From Butyriboletus loyo (lineage: Eukaryota > Basidiomycota > Agaricomycetes > Boletales > Boletaceae), in NCBI GenBank assembly GCA_038093515.1, contig JBBPSI010000060.1, forward strand, positions 62,001 to 126,000: 64,000 nucleotides of DNA, read 5' to 3'. Below the pieces are notes generated by a model. That model saw only the letters and a program-made list of their open reading frames with translations, was not told where the DNA came from and ran no database searches. A program made the translations under genes and the position numbers. Of this stretch, positions 12,626 to 25,414 are shown piece after piece. Position 1 is the stretch's first letter, and each line of letters opens with the position of its first letter.

Positions 12626-15385
12626 TCAAATATATTCTCTCGTTGCATGGGCCTCAGCTGGCGCTTCCCTGGCCCCAAACTTAGACCTAGACTGCATCCC
12701 TGACCCCGACTGCTGCATCGCATCGATCATCTTCTGCCGCTCCTCTGGCCCCAGCCGCTCCATCGCCTCCATTATCTTCTTCTGCTGCTCTGGCCCCAGC
12801 TGCCCCAGCTGCCCCAGCTGCCCTATCTCCTCCAACATATTGTTCTGCTCTGGCCCCGCCCGCCTCGCCGGAAGGTAAGACTCCACCACTGACTTTTTCT
12901 TCGTCTTTGGCACCTCCTCACTCGCTGACACCTCTACTGAAGGATGAAGATCGACAGCTCGATCCAAAATAGTGAAGCTCTCCGAGATAAGGCCGGGTTT
13001 GTCGGCTATACGGAAGACACGTTCGCCTTGTAATTGACCGCTCGTGACCTTCGCATACACTTTCAAAAGAGTTGGTATCAAGGGACTGTGGTTGAGAATT
13101 CGAACAAGGCAGCTTACCACGACGAATGACGGCTATACCTGCGGCCGGATGAGGTATATCACTCGACGAGAAATCCAAACCTATACCCTGTAACCCTTGC
13201 AGAGGATTGAGCTTGATCTGTAGCATCGACGGATGAGATAACGAAGTGCGCAGAGACTGTGAATAACACGCACTTCAATGAATCCCTTGTTTGTCACGTC
13301 ACGCGTAGTCGTCCACGAAATTTTTCCTTCGCCGAAGCTTGTGACGTAGGACACGCCGTGACTTGAAGGTATGTCTGTTAAACATAATAGCAATGGCTAG
13401 TATCCTCGATCACTCACGTAACAGATTCGCCTGGTTGGTAGCCCTTCCCTTTCTTCTCTGTCGCGGCTGGAACCTCACTAGCTTTGAGGGCTCTGTTGAA
13501 CACAGGGGCCGCATCCTTCGGATTAAAGGGCATTCGGCTTTGCCATATTTCCGCTACAGTTCCACCGTTGGTCCATCGACTCGTACGGTGTATTGAACAA
13601 TAAGCACTTACCAGAGTTACGCCATGCTTTAGCCATTTCAATAGCCGCCCTAGTCGCTGTCGTGAAGGCGGAACCTTGAATACCAAGATAGCCTCGTCGT
13701 AAAGCATTTACAATTTTTTTGAGCGCTGTGTTATCCTTTCCAGACCTGTGATTGCAACAGAGATTAGTTAGGCAATAGGCAAGATACCAGAAATCGCGCA
13801 CTTCATAACTATCGTGCCTCGGTCGCCACGATCTAACGCAAAATCGAGTGTTGCGAAGCCGATCCCATATCGTGGGTACCGGTCATAGAAGCTAAGAATT
13901 TTGGTATGAGTCCTATCCTGGTCTGCGTGGTCGCTACTCACCGAGTAACATTTCCGAGGTCTTCCTCTGTGTCTTCATACTCTTCCGTTGCACCGATCAT
14001 CGTCAAACGCGTTTCTGCTAACGTTTCGATGTGTCCTTTCTCTGAGTCTCCTTTTCCTAGCAGGAAGTCGGCGTTTTTTCTAGCATCATGAACCAGCTTG
14101 AAGACCATGTATTAGTTGAACGCAAGTCCGACTCAGATTATGCAGATACCTACGCTATGAAGGTCATTGTGCCATTTCGTTATTGTCTTCGTGTACTCCG
14201 CTGTGTTCTTATTGAACGTCATGTAATATCGTGAGATGCTTATTCTTACTAATCTGATGAGTTGCCAAATAAACATGAGCCAGGTATGAACGGAGTGTTA
14301 TGACCGCCTGAAACACCAATCTCAGAATCAGATTAGAACATGTGCATTGACAATGGTTGACTCGCCTTGTGGTACGTCAGGAGCCAGGTGACGGCAAATA
14401 CATATAGGTCCAGAATCTCTTGCGTCGGAACTTCGCTCTTGATGTAAATCTCGAGGGTAGAAATCCCGTTTTGCAGGTCGGAACGATGCTTCGGCAAGGA
14501 TGTCTCTTCCAAGTATGGAAGTATGTTACTCGGATCATTACCCTGGATGCGGATCGCGTGAAACGCCTCCAAGTGTTCGTGCAAAAACTCACTTCAAATT
14601 CAATGATCAGCATCACGAGCATGAACCGAAACGGAAAGGACCATACATGGCAGGATAGACCAAGCCCACCAGCTTCTCATGCTCTGTCTCCAATTTGGCG
14701 CGGTTTTCGCGTCTCACGTTCGCAACATACGCCGAGTGGAATTCTGTGAATACCTTTTTGAGCTCTTCGTTCTTGTAGAGAGATTTCTCCATTTTCAAGT
14801 TGAGGACTTCCAGCTCATGCTCAATCTTCTCCTCTTCAGCGACTGTGGCCGTCGCCAAAGCGTCGAGCTTCTTATCGATGGAGCTTAACTGCGAATCGAG
14901 CTTTTCCAACTTCTCATTTTCCTCTTTGAACTTCTGCTTAAGCAAATCACGATTCTGATTGATTGCGGAGAGGGTGTCTGAAAGCTGGTCTTTCATCTGG
15001 TTCGGATCAAATAGTGGACCTTCGGTTTCGTGCGCGTCCTCAGTCGGTGTGGACGTCGCAGTCGCCCCATTGCTTGTATCCGTACTGAAGATAGCCTCCG
15101 CAGCAGAGATTCCTTTGGAGAGAAGGGGTCCTAGTAGCCATATGGCATCAGATTAGTATGATCCATAGAGACAAGAATCATACCGATTCCTGGAACGCAA
15201 TCGGCCACAGCAGGCAGCAAATCGCCAGCTTTTTTAATCAAGGCGCTCGGTTGCCACTAAAGACGGAATGATTCACGTCCGTGAAGTGAGTCAAAGACGG
15301 GTATACGAGAAAATGAGCTCACGGGAATGCCGATGGCGGTGGTGAACTTGTCAGCGACGCCGCCGACCCAGTCTAAGAACCCCAT
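12626..15385 (-). CDS. Coiled-coil protein of unknown function with GQL/EAM C-terminal repeats
   Basis: An intron-rich gene. The start at 15385 gives MGFLDWVGGVADKFTTAIGI, then an amphipathic segment LIKKAGDLLPAVADCVPGIG. A strong heptad coiled coil follows (about 14995-14760: ENEKLEKLDSQLSSIDKKLD...KMEKSLYKNEELKKV). Helical exons come next: HLEAFHAIRIQGNDPSN, ILDLYVFAVTWLLTYHK, TITKWHNDLHS, LVHDARKNADFLLGKG, FYDRYPRYGIGFATLDFALD and TTATRAAIEMAKAWRNS. Then come EIWQSRMPFNPKDAAPVFNR and a beta-rich part (ISWTTTRDVTNKGFIE, VTSGQLQGERVFRIADKPG). The tail holds three GQL units followed by two units like KKIMEAMERLGPEE. Phases fit when introns such as 13556-13613 (GTAAGTGC...GTAG) are removed. 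I recognise no family. The N-terminal helices and coiled coil could suit a membrane- or scaffold-associated protein, but that is inference. A paralogous fragment lies at 62036-62268. Confidence 0.7.
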
Positions 15386-17347
15386 GACTGAAGTTGCTGA
15401 GGGAAACGACGAGAGCGATCCAGTATTTATACATTTCTCGGGCAAGGTCGGAGTCTTCCGAAGCCTCAGTATGAATCATCGCTAGAACATGCGCGTTCAG
15501 GGTGGCGTTGTTGTATGACTATTTGGGGACAAGTCGGTTGCAGGTGGGTGTCAGTGCGATAGGAGTGATGCCAATTCTCCGGTGAAGTGTTCCCAAAACA
15601 AAGGGGTGAGGGTTGATGGGAGTATTACGAACAGCACCCCAAAACCCTCTATCGATTGAAAGCTACGTCAAAGAAGTTGTGGTCCTCTTATCCCACCAAT
15701 GATGGATGGGAGCCCTGTCGACGGCAAGGTTTTCCAGCCTGGATGAGATGGCATGCGATAATCAGTAGAATCGGCTGACCTCGCTTAGATGACCACCATT
15801 ACATATCCTTCCATAAGGTAAGGTACCACAAGCCGACTCTTCCCCATGGGAGTTACTCATGAATTCTCGAGTTGCTCTGCAAGCAAGTTGAGCTCCGCTG
15901 ACAGACAGCCCGAATGCGACGTCACGGAATCGACAGCGGACACGAAAGAAGGACCAGCCTGCTTACACGGACTAGCAAACTTGTACCCAATAGAAACGGT
16001 GGAAACATGGCAGCGATGATCTCAAGCCTCGATGGTAGCTGTACGTGTGTGGCTTCATCAGGTTGATTAGATCCGGGATCATTACGTCTCATGCAGGCAG
16101 TCGGTGGAGCTTGACCCTCATGACCACCCCGGGACCTCAATCCCCCCTGTAGGATTGTTTATTTCCTTCCGGCCTGGGCTTCGATCGATCAGCTTCCATC
16201 GCAATTGTATTCGACATACCATGTACTATAGCCTTGCTGTTGACGTGTGGGGTGTCCCCACGAAAGCCCAGTCTGCTCGCTGGATGTTCGTGAGATCGGG
16301 TCATCCGAGAGGCCTAGCGGCCCCTGTGGCGAATTCCATGCAAGGCTGAATGGTTGGGCCGAATTCGAATTGAACCAAGGCTGTGGCGTTTGGTTCCACC
16401 TGTCTCCTAAGCGATGTACGACACCAGGCCAGGCTGGGGTGGCCAGCTGGAATAGAAGTCTCCGTTGCAGGGACGTATGGAGTTCAAAAAAACCAAGGTT
16501 GTGGTGACTTCTTCGCACCTTTTTGTTTGAACTCCGCACCTCACCGCTACAGATCGCAGGACGTTGTAGTACCGATCGCCCACTTCGACGCCTCCCACCA
16601 GAACCCAGGATAGCCTTGGGGCCCCGACTCGGACATTCAAGGAAGGTTTCAACGCGTTCGAATGTCTTGTCGGGAAGCAACATATTCTCGCAGCGATCTT
16701 AATAATGCCTAGTCCTGTCAAATGGTGCACTCGGTGATCAGAGGCTCATGCGAGCGCGTCTAGTACGCGAAAATCCATGGTGCGAACGTCGTTGAACTGT
16801 AACGCGGATCCGCTACCAATATCAAGAGATCTTGCCCAAGCGAGGCATGGATGGCGCAAAGGAATCACTCGACGATGCGGCCTTTTGGTAGTACGACTCG
16901 AAAACAAGCGAGTTATGAGTTGCGATCATCTGCTCGTGCGACATGACGGATGTCTTCCATCCGAAAACTTGATCGACTCGTTGCTCGACTTCAGTACCTC
17001 AACTTCGATTCCAGTCTGGTCACGCAAGTCTTCCTCCAAACCGAGTGATAAGAACTGATGTTGTGTTTGCACCAAGACAGCTGCGTCCCGCGAGATCAAG
17101 GAGGGGCACTGCCACTGACAGATCTCGGATGGTTCAGCGATTCGGGATCTGGGCATACGACTGGCGTTGAAGCGGCGCCACGAAACTTTCCTTCGAGCAA
17201 GTTCACGTCTCATATTTCGATGTTTGACCTGTGGTTCAACGCTAAACACTCCCTTCGTGACTTGCACGGTACCCCAAGGAAAAGAATGGAGGGAAACACG
17301 ACAATCGTCTAGCAATCATTCGCTCTAGCTAGCCATTGTTCTAGGTT
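15386..17347. other. Non-coding stretch, about 2 kb
   Basis: It lies upstream of the coiled-coil gene's start and downstream of the 3' end of the GH3 relic. It should hold the coiled-coil gene's promoter. All open frames are short or of random composition. Two loosely similar segments (around 16370 and 16490, AACCAAGG[CT]TGTGG) recur once. Nothing else is evident. Confidence 0.45.
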
Positions 17348-20300
17348 TCACTCGGGAATAGTTCCATTTAGTCTAAAGTCCCTGCTGCTCGTCCTTATCG
17401 AAAAGTTGATCGTCCCGTTCGGTCGTGCCCATCCCTGTCGGACGACGACATCCCAGATCGACAAGTCATACCGCGGAAGCGTGATCGATGCCTGATCCGT
17501 CTGGCCTGGCTCGAGCTCAATGCTTGTGAAACCTTTCGAGATCGACGGAGGCTCCATCGCCGAAGCAGGGTAGTGCAGATAAATTTCGCTAGCACGGAAA
17601 CACTCGCCAAAGCGCTGTCGTCGAACCCTCTGCAATTGACGATGCTCCGTCATTCTCGATCAACCAAGTCTCGGCGCTATCCACGGGTCCTACCCCTCGA
17701 AGCTCGGAATAATGTTTTTCTATTTAGCAGGCCCGAATATAGAGGAATTGCAACAACACGAAAACAGAGAGATGGAAAACCTACATAGTCAGACCACCGA
17801 TAGTCAATGTAGAGGATAGTCAATGTAGAGCCTGAATGAAAAGTGGGGCAGACTCAAGGTCAAATCTAGAAGCGTTCACAGACGTACCCCTCGATATAGT
17901 TGATTGACAAATATCCGCAGCAGTACCACCGAAGACAGGTTGCGCGGGATAATCGGTAACGTTCTTTGCGATCGTGTACGGTAGTCGTCCGGACGGGTTC
18001 CAGTTCCCATACAGCACGTTCATGATCCCATTTCCACCCTCATTCCCTCTCAAGCTTTCCCAAGGGATCTAGATTAATCACATATCGTCTGTTAAACCCG
18101 GTCCTGGCGAAGGAAAGGACTAACAGTAGTGACGCACCCAAGGCTCGAGAATCAACGGACCGAAAGGCTGTTTGTAACGACGATCGTGTTGTTCTTCTGA
18201 GCTGCGACAACAAGGATGAGTTGATCGCCTTCATGCCAAACCGTTAGGTTCTACCTATCACCTGCGTTACCATCTACAGTAATATACCCCTACACCAAGG
18301 TCAGCGAGGCACCAATGAACCACATCCTATTTTTCAGCCATGTCGAGACCACAGTCATCAAAGTTCCAGAACACGCTGGTTTGGTCCGATCTGTTGCGTG
18401 CCTAGATAGCCTCATAAGGCCGAGTCAAACATATCAGCCTTGCTCAGATTGTAGAGAATCACTCGAGGAAGTAACTTACAGAAATAGGATACGTGGAATC
18501 GGCGGTCCTAGTACACCACTCATCCATACACGCACAAAGAACACTATCTTGCACAAGGACCCAGATCCCCAGCCCATGGCCAGAATGCCGCTCTGGTACG
18601 CCACCCCTGTCGACATACTCATTTGGGACGGATGTTGGCAGTGCAGCATCAATGCCCACGAGGACGATGCTTCTTGGCTTGTCCAACGGGAGCACGCCCT
18701 CGTTCTTCAACAAAACCATGCCACCTGCCGTACGACTGTCGCGTGGTTAGCCTGGACATTGACGTAAGGATTCGTCGCAGGGTCGTAAGGGTCGTTCATG
18801 TTATGTAAATGACACTAGTGGGTAGCCCTCATTATGATGCATAAAGTACCACGAGACGACGATACATATCGTCGAGATGGGCCATTGAAATGGTGTCGTT
18901 CATGACGAACGCGGTGAGATTACTGCCAGAGTAGGAATAATAGGTAGAATTGTCACCAAAGATGACTCCCCCAGGCATAGTCAGCTCAGATAGGAAGCGT
19001 AGTGATTCGACACACGAGCACGAAAACACTCGCATCGGGGCCAGCAACCGCACTCAAGGTCTCCGTCGTGGCCGCCCAGTCGGACATGGTGCATGATGAC
19101 TATGTGGCCACTCCAGCACTTAGCTTCAAACCGGCGATGCATGAGATACGTTCCCTTACACCCTTGAGATCCAAACTCGCGTTTCATCACGTCACTCAGA
19201 GCCTCGTTGTTGTTGCAGGTGTACGTGTCATTGATCAAGCCTACATTAACGGAACAGAATTAGTCAAATAACAAAAATAAACAACACAATGAAAGCATTG
19301 AAGGACTCAACTGTAGCTACACATGAGCGCTGATACGCCTGCCATGACAGCGCGCATGAAATGCTGCGCGTATATCTCATGTTCGGTTCTATCGTCGACA
19401 TTCGTGTTCTCTTCCACTCTTGTTCGCTGTTAAACAGCCCCAACAGATTGGGATTTATCGAAACTAACGCGTCGTATGCTCAACATCGGTCAGAATCACG
19501 CACTTATTGGTGTAACACCTAGCAATGGCTTGTACACCCCCTGCTTAGATGGTTTCAAATGTAGCCTCCCCCGCGAGGAACGGATCAGCACCGAATCCTT
19601 CCCAGTTCCGGCCACCCTGAGGTATACGACCCATGTTCATCATTGGGCCCAGCGCAATGTGAGCACCCTTCCCTTTGAATTCTTGGCCCATGTAGAGACC
19701 ACGCGTGCACATCAATGCGTGGTTCCATCAAAAGACAGGTGAAACGTCAAGAAGTAAATGATGATGTGTTGATGAAGAACGGACGTAGATGCAGTAGTGA
19801 TGCCCACAGGGAAAGACGTGGCATCGGCTGCATGTCGCACGCCTAGCGGGGAGTCTTAGTTCATGTTGAGCTGGTCAGCAGATCTGGTAAACCTGAGGGA
19901 TCAAATGACTCGGATCAAGAGCGGTTACCTGTAAGCACAGTCCAGGGAAACCTCCCACGGCACCAATGTTACCCACACATCTACCGTTTATACCGGTGGT
20001 AAGGTTGACTTTGTCCCAGATGGTGAAATTAGAAATCTATATTTTGGATGTGAGATAGCGGGTTAGTACATGGACACAAGTTAAGTTTCGACGCGATTGG
20101 TTGTAATGAGAAAGAGCTTGCGCCTTTGCATGTGCTGCCGCCCATGCTGGACCGAAGTCAGGAATGATTTGGGGATCTAGGCTGACTGGAGGAGGGTACC
20201 ACGGATCCGTGGCGGGGTAAATCTTTGATCGGGTTGCGTTGGCGGTGTTGGGAGCGAGCTGAATGGATACATAGGAAAGGTGAGCGGTCCTGTTGCAGTT

Positions 20301-20490
20301 ACAAGGTATGAAGCAGGGGTATAAGAAGTTGTCCGCAGGGATGTCGACGCGGTGGTTGTAGTGCCTGAACCGTGTGGTGGGAGTAGATCGCGTCGGAGAA
20401 GAGGGAAATGTTACAGATGTATAATTCGAGGACTGTGCTGCAGCAAAGGACAGCAGCAGCAGTGACGACCTCGTCGCAACGAGGAGGCCT
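17348..20490 (-). pseudogene. Decayed GH3 beta-glucosidase copy
   Basis: Read right to left, fragments match the intact GH3 gene at 21916-25414 in order but in changing frames. They are: N-terminal PPPVSLDPQIIPDFGPAWA (about 20200), a stretch equivalent to GPMMNMGR...GGRNWEGFGADPF (about 19640-19560) with several in-frame stops, INDTYTCNNNEALSDVMKREFG, GSNLTAFVMNDTISMAHLDD, VLLKNEGVLPLDKPRSIVLVG, NWNPSGRLPYTIAKNVTDYP and the C-terminus ASITLPRYDLSIWDV...DFRLNGTIP. The region equivalent to the FGFGLSYSTF block is missing between about 17660 and 17820. The nucleophile segment is frameshifted. Frameshifts, stops and deletions make it a pseudogene. It sits head to head with the intact copy, so the pair is an inverted duplication. 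Confidence 0.88.
17799..17830. repeat. 16-bp perfect tandem duplication
   Basis: GATAGTCAATGTAGAG occurs twice in succession (17799-17814 and 17815-17830) inside the GH3 relic, at the place where a block of the coding sequence is missing. It is probably a replication-slippage or repair scar. Confidence 0.85.
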
Positions 20491-21915
20491 TCTGAGAACT
20501 CGCAAGCGGCCGTCACATGCATGTGTACGCCTAATGGTCCCCGCCACCACCTTCGTTTGATTGCGGAACAGTGATTCGCCGGATTCTCTGCCTATAGAAA
20601 AACCGTTGCCAGATCGCGGGGAATCTCGGCGAATGACGACCTCGTTCATCCCGCAACTGCCATTATTGGATCGATAATCATACACACGAGAGTTAGCCAG
20701 TTGGTGAACATGGGAAGTGGAAGCTAGGTGCGGGAGTGTCGGGCATCCGACGAACGGCGGAAAACCGAGGACATTGTAACCGATGCATAATACTTGAGTG
20801 CAGATGGGTCCCCTCTACAAGCAACGAAAAAGGGTACGAAGGGGAAACTTTTACTAGCCGATTGTCACTGCTGCGTGACCATCAAAGCGTGATCAAAGCC
20901 GAGCGGGAATCGTGTGATGGCAAACCTTCAAGGGGGTAATTCAATAGCCCGGGCGAGCTAGCGTGACTCGGTGACCTCGTTCGCTCTCGTCGATCTGCGG
21001 ACGCCGCGGACGTACATGAGAATGGGGAAAATATCAACGAGTGAACTCAACACAAACCTCGTAAACCCTTCTAAAAGTGAATCAGCGATAGAGCAAGCTG
21101 CGGATATAAATTATTATGCGACACTGCGAGCCATGCGGTTGCAATGGTCCCACCGGACTAGTCCTGAGCCCGGCCCGGTGGGCGAGTAACGAAGAGTGCC
21201 AACGAACATTTCATGAGTCCACTAACGAGGCAAGACTCGAATGTATACACGGCCCGGAGCTGCTTCGTGTGACAAGGATTTCGAAAACGCAACACGGATT
21301 GATCGGTAAACTTAACAGGCCAGATCTGGGAAACTCTAGCCTACCGTAGAATATCATACGAAGTCATTTTCGACTTGCCAGAACGACGGTTGTCAGGCCA
21401 TCAATAACACTAGCTCTAATACTTACTGGCATGACACGGGTGAGGGTCCCCACAGTGTGTGCCCCACCTTTTCAAAATGTTCTGCCCCAGGTTGTCACCA
21501 TCAAATTCATGCTGTCACTCACATGGGCGGCTGCATCTCAACACCCGTCATCTTACGATTTCTCATCAACCACAATAGAGACCGCGTTTGTACCGCGCCA
21601 CGGGAAACTTCACTAGCGGCAGCCCGCGAATGCTTTGAACCCCAGAAAATGACGTGGAGACTGACCCGCTGACCATCGGATCGGATTCTCGATGGTCATG
21701 CTCACAATGTCATCCCCATTCCTGCAACTCCGGACTCTCTCGTTCGCGTCTGGCGCCTTCCAATTGTCATGTCAAACTTCATTCCGCTGACCCGATTTCC
21801 ATCATAAGGCCGCCTAAACGTTGGATTCCCGACCCTTAAATCCGCCTCATGACTCTTATTTAAGTACGCCTCACGAGAACTGCGCAGGTTAGCCCCACTT
21901 ACGCTCCATAGCGGG
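20491..21915. other. Intergenic region between the two GH3 copies
   Basis: About 1.4 kb between the divergent GH3 relic and the intact GH3 gene. The promoter of the intact gene must lie at its right end. Only short open frames are present; no RNA gene or mobile element is seen. Confidence 0.45.
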
Positions 21916-24900
21916 ATGGCGCCAAAGTTTTTCAGGCTCTCGTTCTTGTTGCTATTCGCGCCGCACATCTTCGTGTGCGATGGCAGTTCTTCCTCTTCCT
22001 TCCTTCCCTTGTCTGCACCGTCTGCACCGTCAACTTCTGGGAGTGCGACGTCTTCCACGCCTTCTAGCATTACCTCAGCGAGTTTGAGCCCATCCACTCC
22101 TTCCACCACCGCGCCAAGCTCGTCTGGTGCCCTAACGAGTGCATCACCATCTGGCACCTCTAGTTCCAGCCCGAGCTCCTCTTCTACGAACTCCTCTCAA
22201 ACCTTGGGCGCCTCAACCCAGACTGGACCTCTCACTCTCCCAATTTCAACATATCCCTTCGCCCCATTCCCCACACCCACTCTTCCCCCAGAACCGCCAG
22301 TCTTCCCCGAGACTGACCCACTATACCCTCCCCCTGTTAGCCCCGACCCAGTTGTCGTGCCCGACTTCGCACCCGCATGGTCTACCGCGTATTCCAAGGC
22401 CCAAGCTTTGGTTCGTGTTAACTTCTTTGCCCTTGATTAAGAATCACTCCTCATTTATCTTGCTAATCCTGGCTGTTTCTCCGCATTGTAGATCTCCAAC
22501 TATACGATCGAACAAAAGGTTAACATTACTACTGGTATAGGTTGGGCGAATGGACCCTGTGTGGGAAATATTCCCCCAGTTCTCGACTTCCCCGGTCTCT
22601 GTCTCCAGGTAGGTTTATTCGTGATATCGTCCAAGGTCATTTCCTCTCAAACGTGGAACAGGATTCGCCCCTCGGAGTCCGCTTCACCGATCTCGTCAGC
22701 TCATTTCCAGCCGGTATTACCGCTGCGTCAACGTGAGTAACTCTGACTACCGCCGAACCGGAGCGGATCTGAAGTTCGCTGCTCTAGATGGAACCGTGCT
22801 TTGATCCGTGCACGTGGACTGGCATTGGGTCAGGAATTCAAGGCCAAGGGTATCAATATTGCCCTCGGTCCTATGATGAATATGGGACGCGTTGCTCAAG
22901 GTGGACGTAACTGGGAGGGTTTCGGTGCTGACCCATTCCTTACTGGAGAATCTGCGTACGAAACCATTCTCGGTCTGCAAGCCGCTGGTGTCCAGGCCAC
23001 CGCCAAACACTACATTAACAAGTTGAGTTGGCTCGAAGTTTAGTAGAGTTATTGATTACTTACGCTCTACACATGGCAGTGAGCAAGAATACATGCGTAC
23101 CCAAGAATCGTCCAACGTCGATGACCGGACCGAGCATGAAATCTACGCGCACCCGTTCATGCGTTCCGTAATGGCCGGTGTATCTTCAGTCATGTGTAGC
23201 TACAGTCAGTGATATCCTTCTTACGTGGTTGCGCTCTAACCTCTTGTTAAGACCTTATCAATGACACCTATGCCTGCAACAACAACAAGACCTTGAATGA
23301 TATGCTCAAAAGGGAGTTTGGCTTCCAGGGCTGTAAGCACCCTCTTGTTTATAGCAGGATTGAATTCATGTATTCAAATGTTCACAGATATCATGTCGGA
23401 TTGGGCTGCAACGATGAATACACTGTCGGCCGTTGCGGGTCTTGATGTTTGTGCAATGCGCCTGTCTATTCTAGGATGCTGGCTGAGCCAATTTTACAGA
23501 TGACCATGCCTGGAGATATCACATTTGACTCAGGTACCTCCTATTTCGGGGGAAATCTGACCGCATTTGTCATGAACAATACCATTTCATTGGCCCGTCT
23601 CGACGACATGGCCACGCGTATTGTCGCTGCATGGTACTACATGCACCAGGATCAAGACTATCCACAGATGACCATCAACTCCTGGAATATCAATGACCCT
23701 ATCAACCAGCAAGTCAATGCTATGAGCGACCACATTAATGTCATTGGGGAGGTCGCAGCTGGTGGCATTGTTTTGCTTAAGAACGAGGGTGTATTACCGT
23801 TGAAGAAGCCCAAGAGCATCGTCTTGGTTGGAAGCGATGCCGCGCCACCCGAGTCTGGTCCGAACGAGTACCCAGATCAGGGTGGTGACCCTACCGGGAT
23901 CCTTGCCATGGGCTGGGGATCTGGGTATGTATAGTTCTTCAAATTGGTTACCGCGTGCTTACGGACTTGATTTACAGAACGGACAGGTTCATGTATCTCG
24001 TTTCTGTGAGTCGAATATCCCAAGCTGGATGTTTTTTTCTCTCATGCTGATCTGCATCTTTTTTCCTGCTAGCCATACGAAGCCATTCAAGCTCGCGCTA
24101 TCGTCGATCAAACTATTTTTTCATGGGACTTTGACGACTGGGACCTGAGTGCAGCAGCAAGTGCGGTCGTTGATCAGGAGGTCGCCATTGTTTTCGTGAA
24201 CTCTGACTCTGGAGAGGTAAGACGTTACGTTTTTACCCATTGGCTTATCACTGACTTCCAATGTAGGGATACATCACGGTCGATGGAAATGAAGGTGACA
24301 GGATGAATCTGACTGCTTGGCATCAGGGAGACCAGCTCATCCTCGCTGTTGCCGCCCAAAATAACAATACCATCGTCGTTACAAACAGCGTTGGACCACT
24401 CATTCTTGAACCTTGGGTTGAGCACCCCAATGTCACTGCTGTCGGTGTTCCTTGACCCACATTTGTCTCTATTATTTCTGACTTGTTGATACAGATTGTC
24501 TGGGCCAGCCTTGGCGGAAATGAAGCTGGCAATGCGATCGCAGACATTTTGTACGGGGATTGGAATCCATCGGGGCGCTTGCCATACACGATCGCCAAGA
24601 ACGCTAGTGATTACTCCGCCCAACTTACCTTGGGTGGTAGCGCGACGGAGATCCTGCAGATCAACTATACCGAAGGGTACGTTCTTCAACCCATCTACCC
24701 GACAACACGCCGTGGCTTATCAAGTCCTTTAGGCTTTTCATTGATTATCGCTGGTTTGATGCTGTGAGTGAACAGACAGCAATTAGTTGGACGTTTCGCT
24801 TATATGATTTTGCTAGCAAAACATCACTCCCCGCTATGAGTTTGGTTTCGGCTTGAGTTACTCGACTTTCGAATACCTTAACCTTGCGATCACCCCCATT

Positions 24901-25414
24901 ACTTCCATGGATGCTCCAGAGACATACCTAATCAACAACTGGGCCGCGGGAGGCGCCACCCCCATCGCTGAGGGTTCAACTACGGCTCTGTGGTAAGTTT
25001 CCTTCAACTCTGGCAGAGAGTATTCTTATCTGACCGTCGCCGCTAGGCTTCACATGCCTGTGTTCCAGGTGACATTCGATGTGATGAACACGGGCTCCTA
25101 CTATGGTGGCGAGGTAAGTCCTTGATCTCTCGTTTTCCCCCGTGCTGCCTAGTCTAACGGGGCGTTCGCAGATCCCTCAACTCTACGTGCACCACCCTGT
25201 TTCGGCAATGGAGCCCCCTTCTGTCCTGAAAGGGTTCACCAACATCGAGCTCGAACCAGGCCAAACGGGACAGGCATCCATCACGCTTTCACGGTATGAT
25301 TTGTCGATCTGGGACGTTGTCCGTCAGGGATGGGCCAAGCCGAACGGAACGATCACGTTCTCGGTTGGTGCGAGCAGCAGAGACTTTAGGCTAAACGGCA
25401 CCGTTCCTCTTTGA
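21916..25414 (+). CDS. GH3 beta-glucosidase, secreted
   Basis: A glycoside hydrolase family 3 enzyme that probably releases glucose from cellobiose and other beta-glucosides outside the cell. The start MAPKFFRLSFLLLFAPHIFVCDG is a signal peptide. A Ser/Thr/Pro-rich linker (about residues 25-120) precedes the catalytic part. Spliced exons give CLQDSPLGVRFTDLVSSFPA, ALGPMMNMGRVAQGGRNWEG, GVQATAKHYINNEQEYMR, SVMCSYNLINDTYACNNN and FGFQGYIMSDWAA, where the Asp of SDW is the family's nucleophile. GIVLLKNEGVLPLKKPKSIV, WNPSGRLPYTIAKNASDY, YEFGFGLSYSTFEYL and a C-terminal fibronectin-III-like domain (VLKGFTNIELEPGQTGQASI...DFRLNGTVPL) follow. There are at least ten short introns. All core blocks are present, so the gene looks functional. 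N-glycosylation sites are frequent. The linker ahead of the catalytic domain is longer than usual for this family. Confidence 0.93.

Noticed and set aside
16189..16683. 164-codon minus-strand frame
   Set aside because: Random composition, no family match, and competing frames on the other strand.
21702..22157. Minus-strand 151-codon frame opposite the GH3 start
   Set aside because: It is the shadow of the Ser/Thr-rich signal and linker region of the intact GH3 gene.
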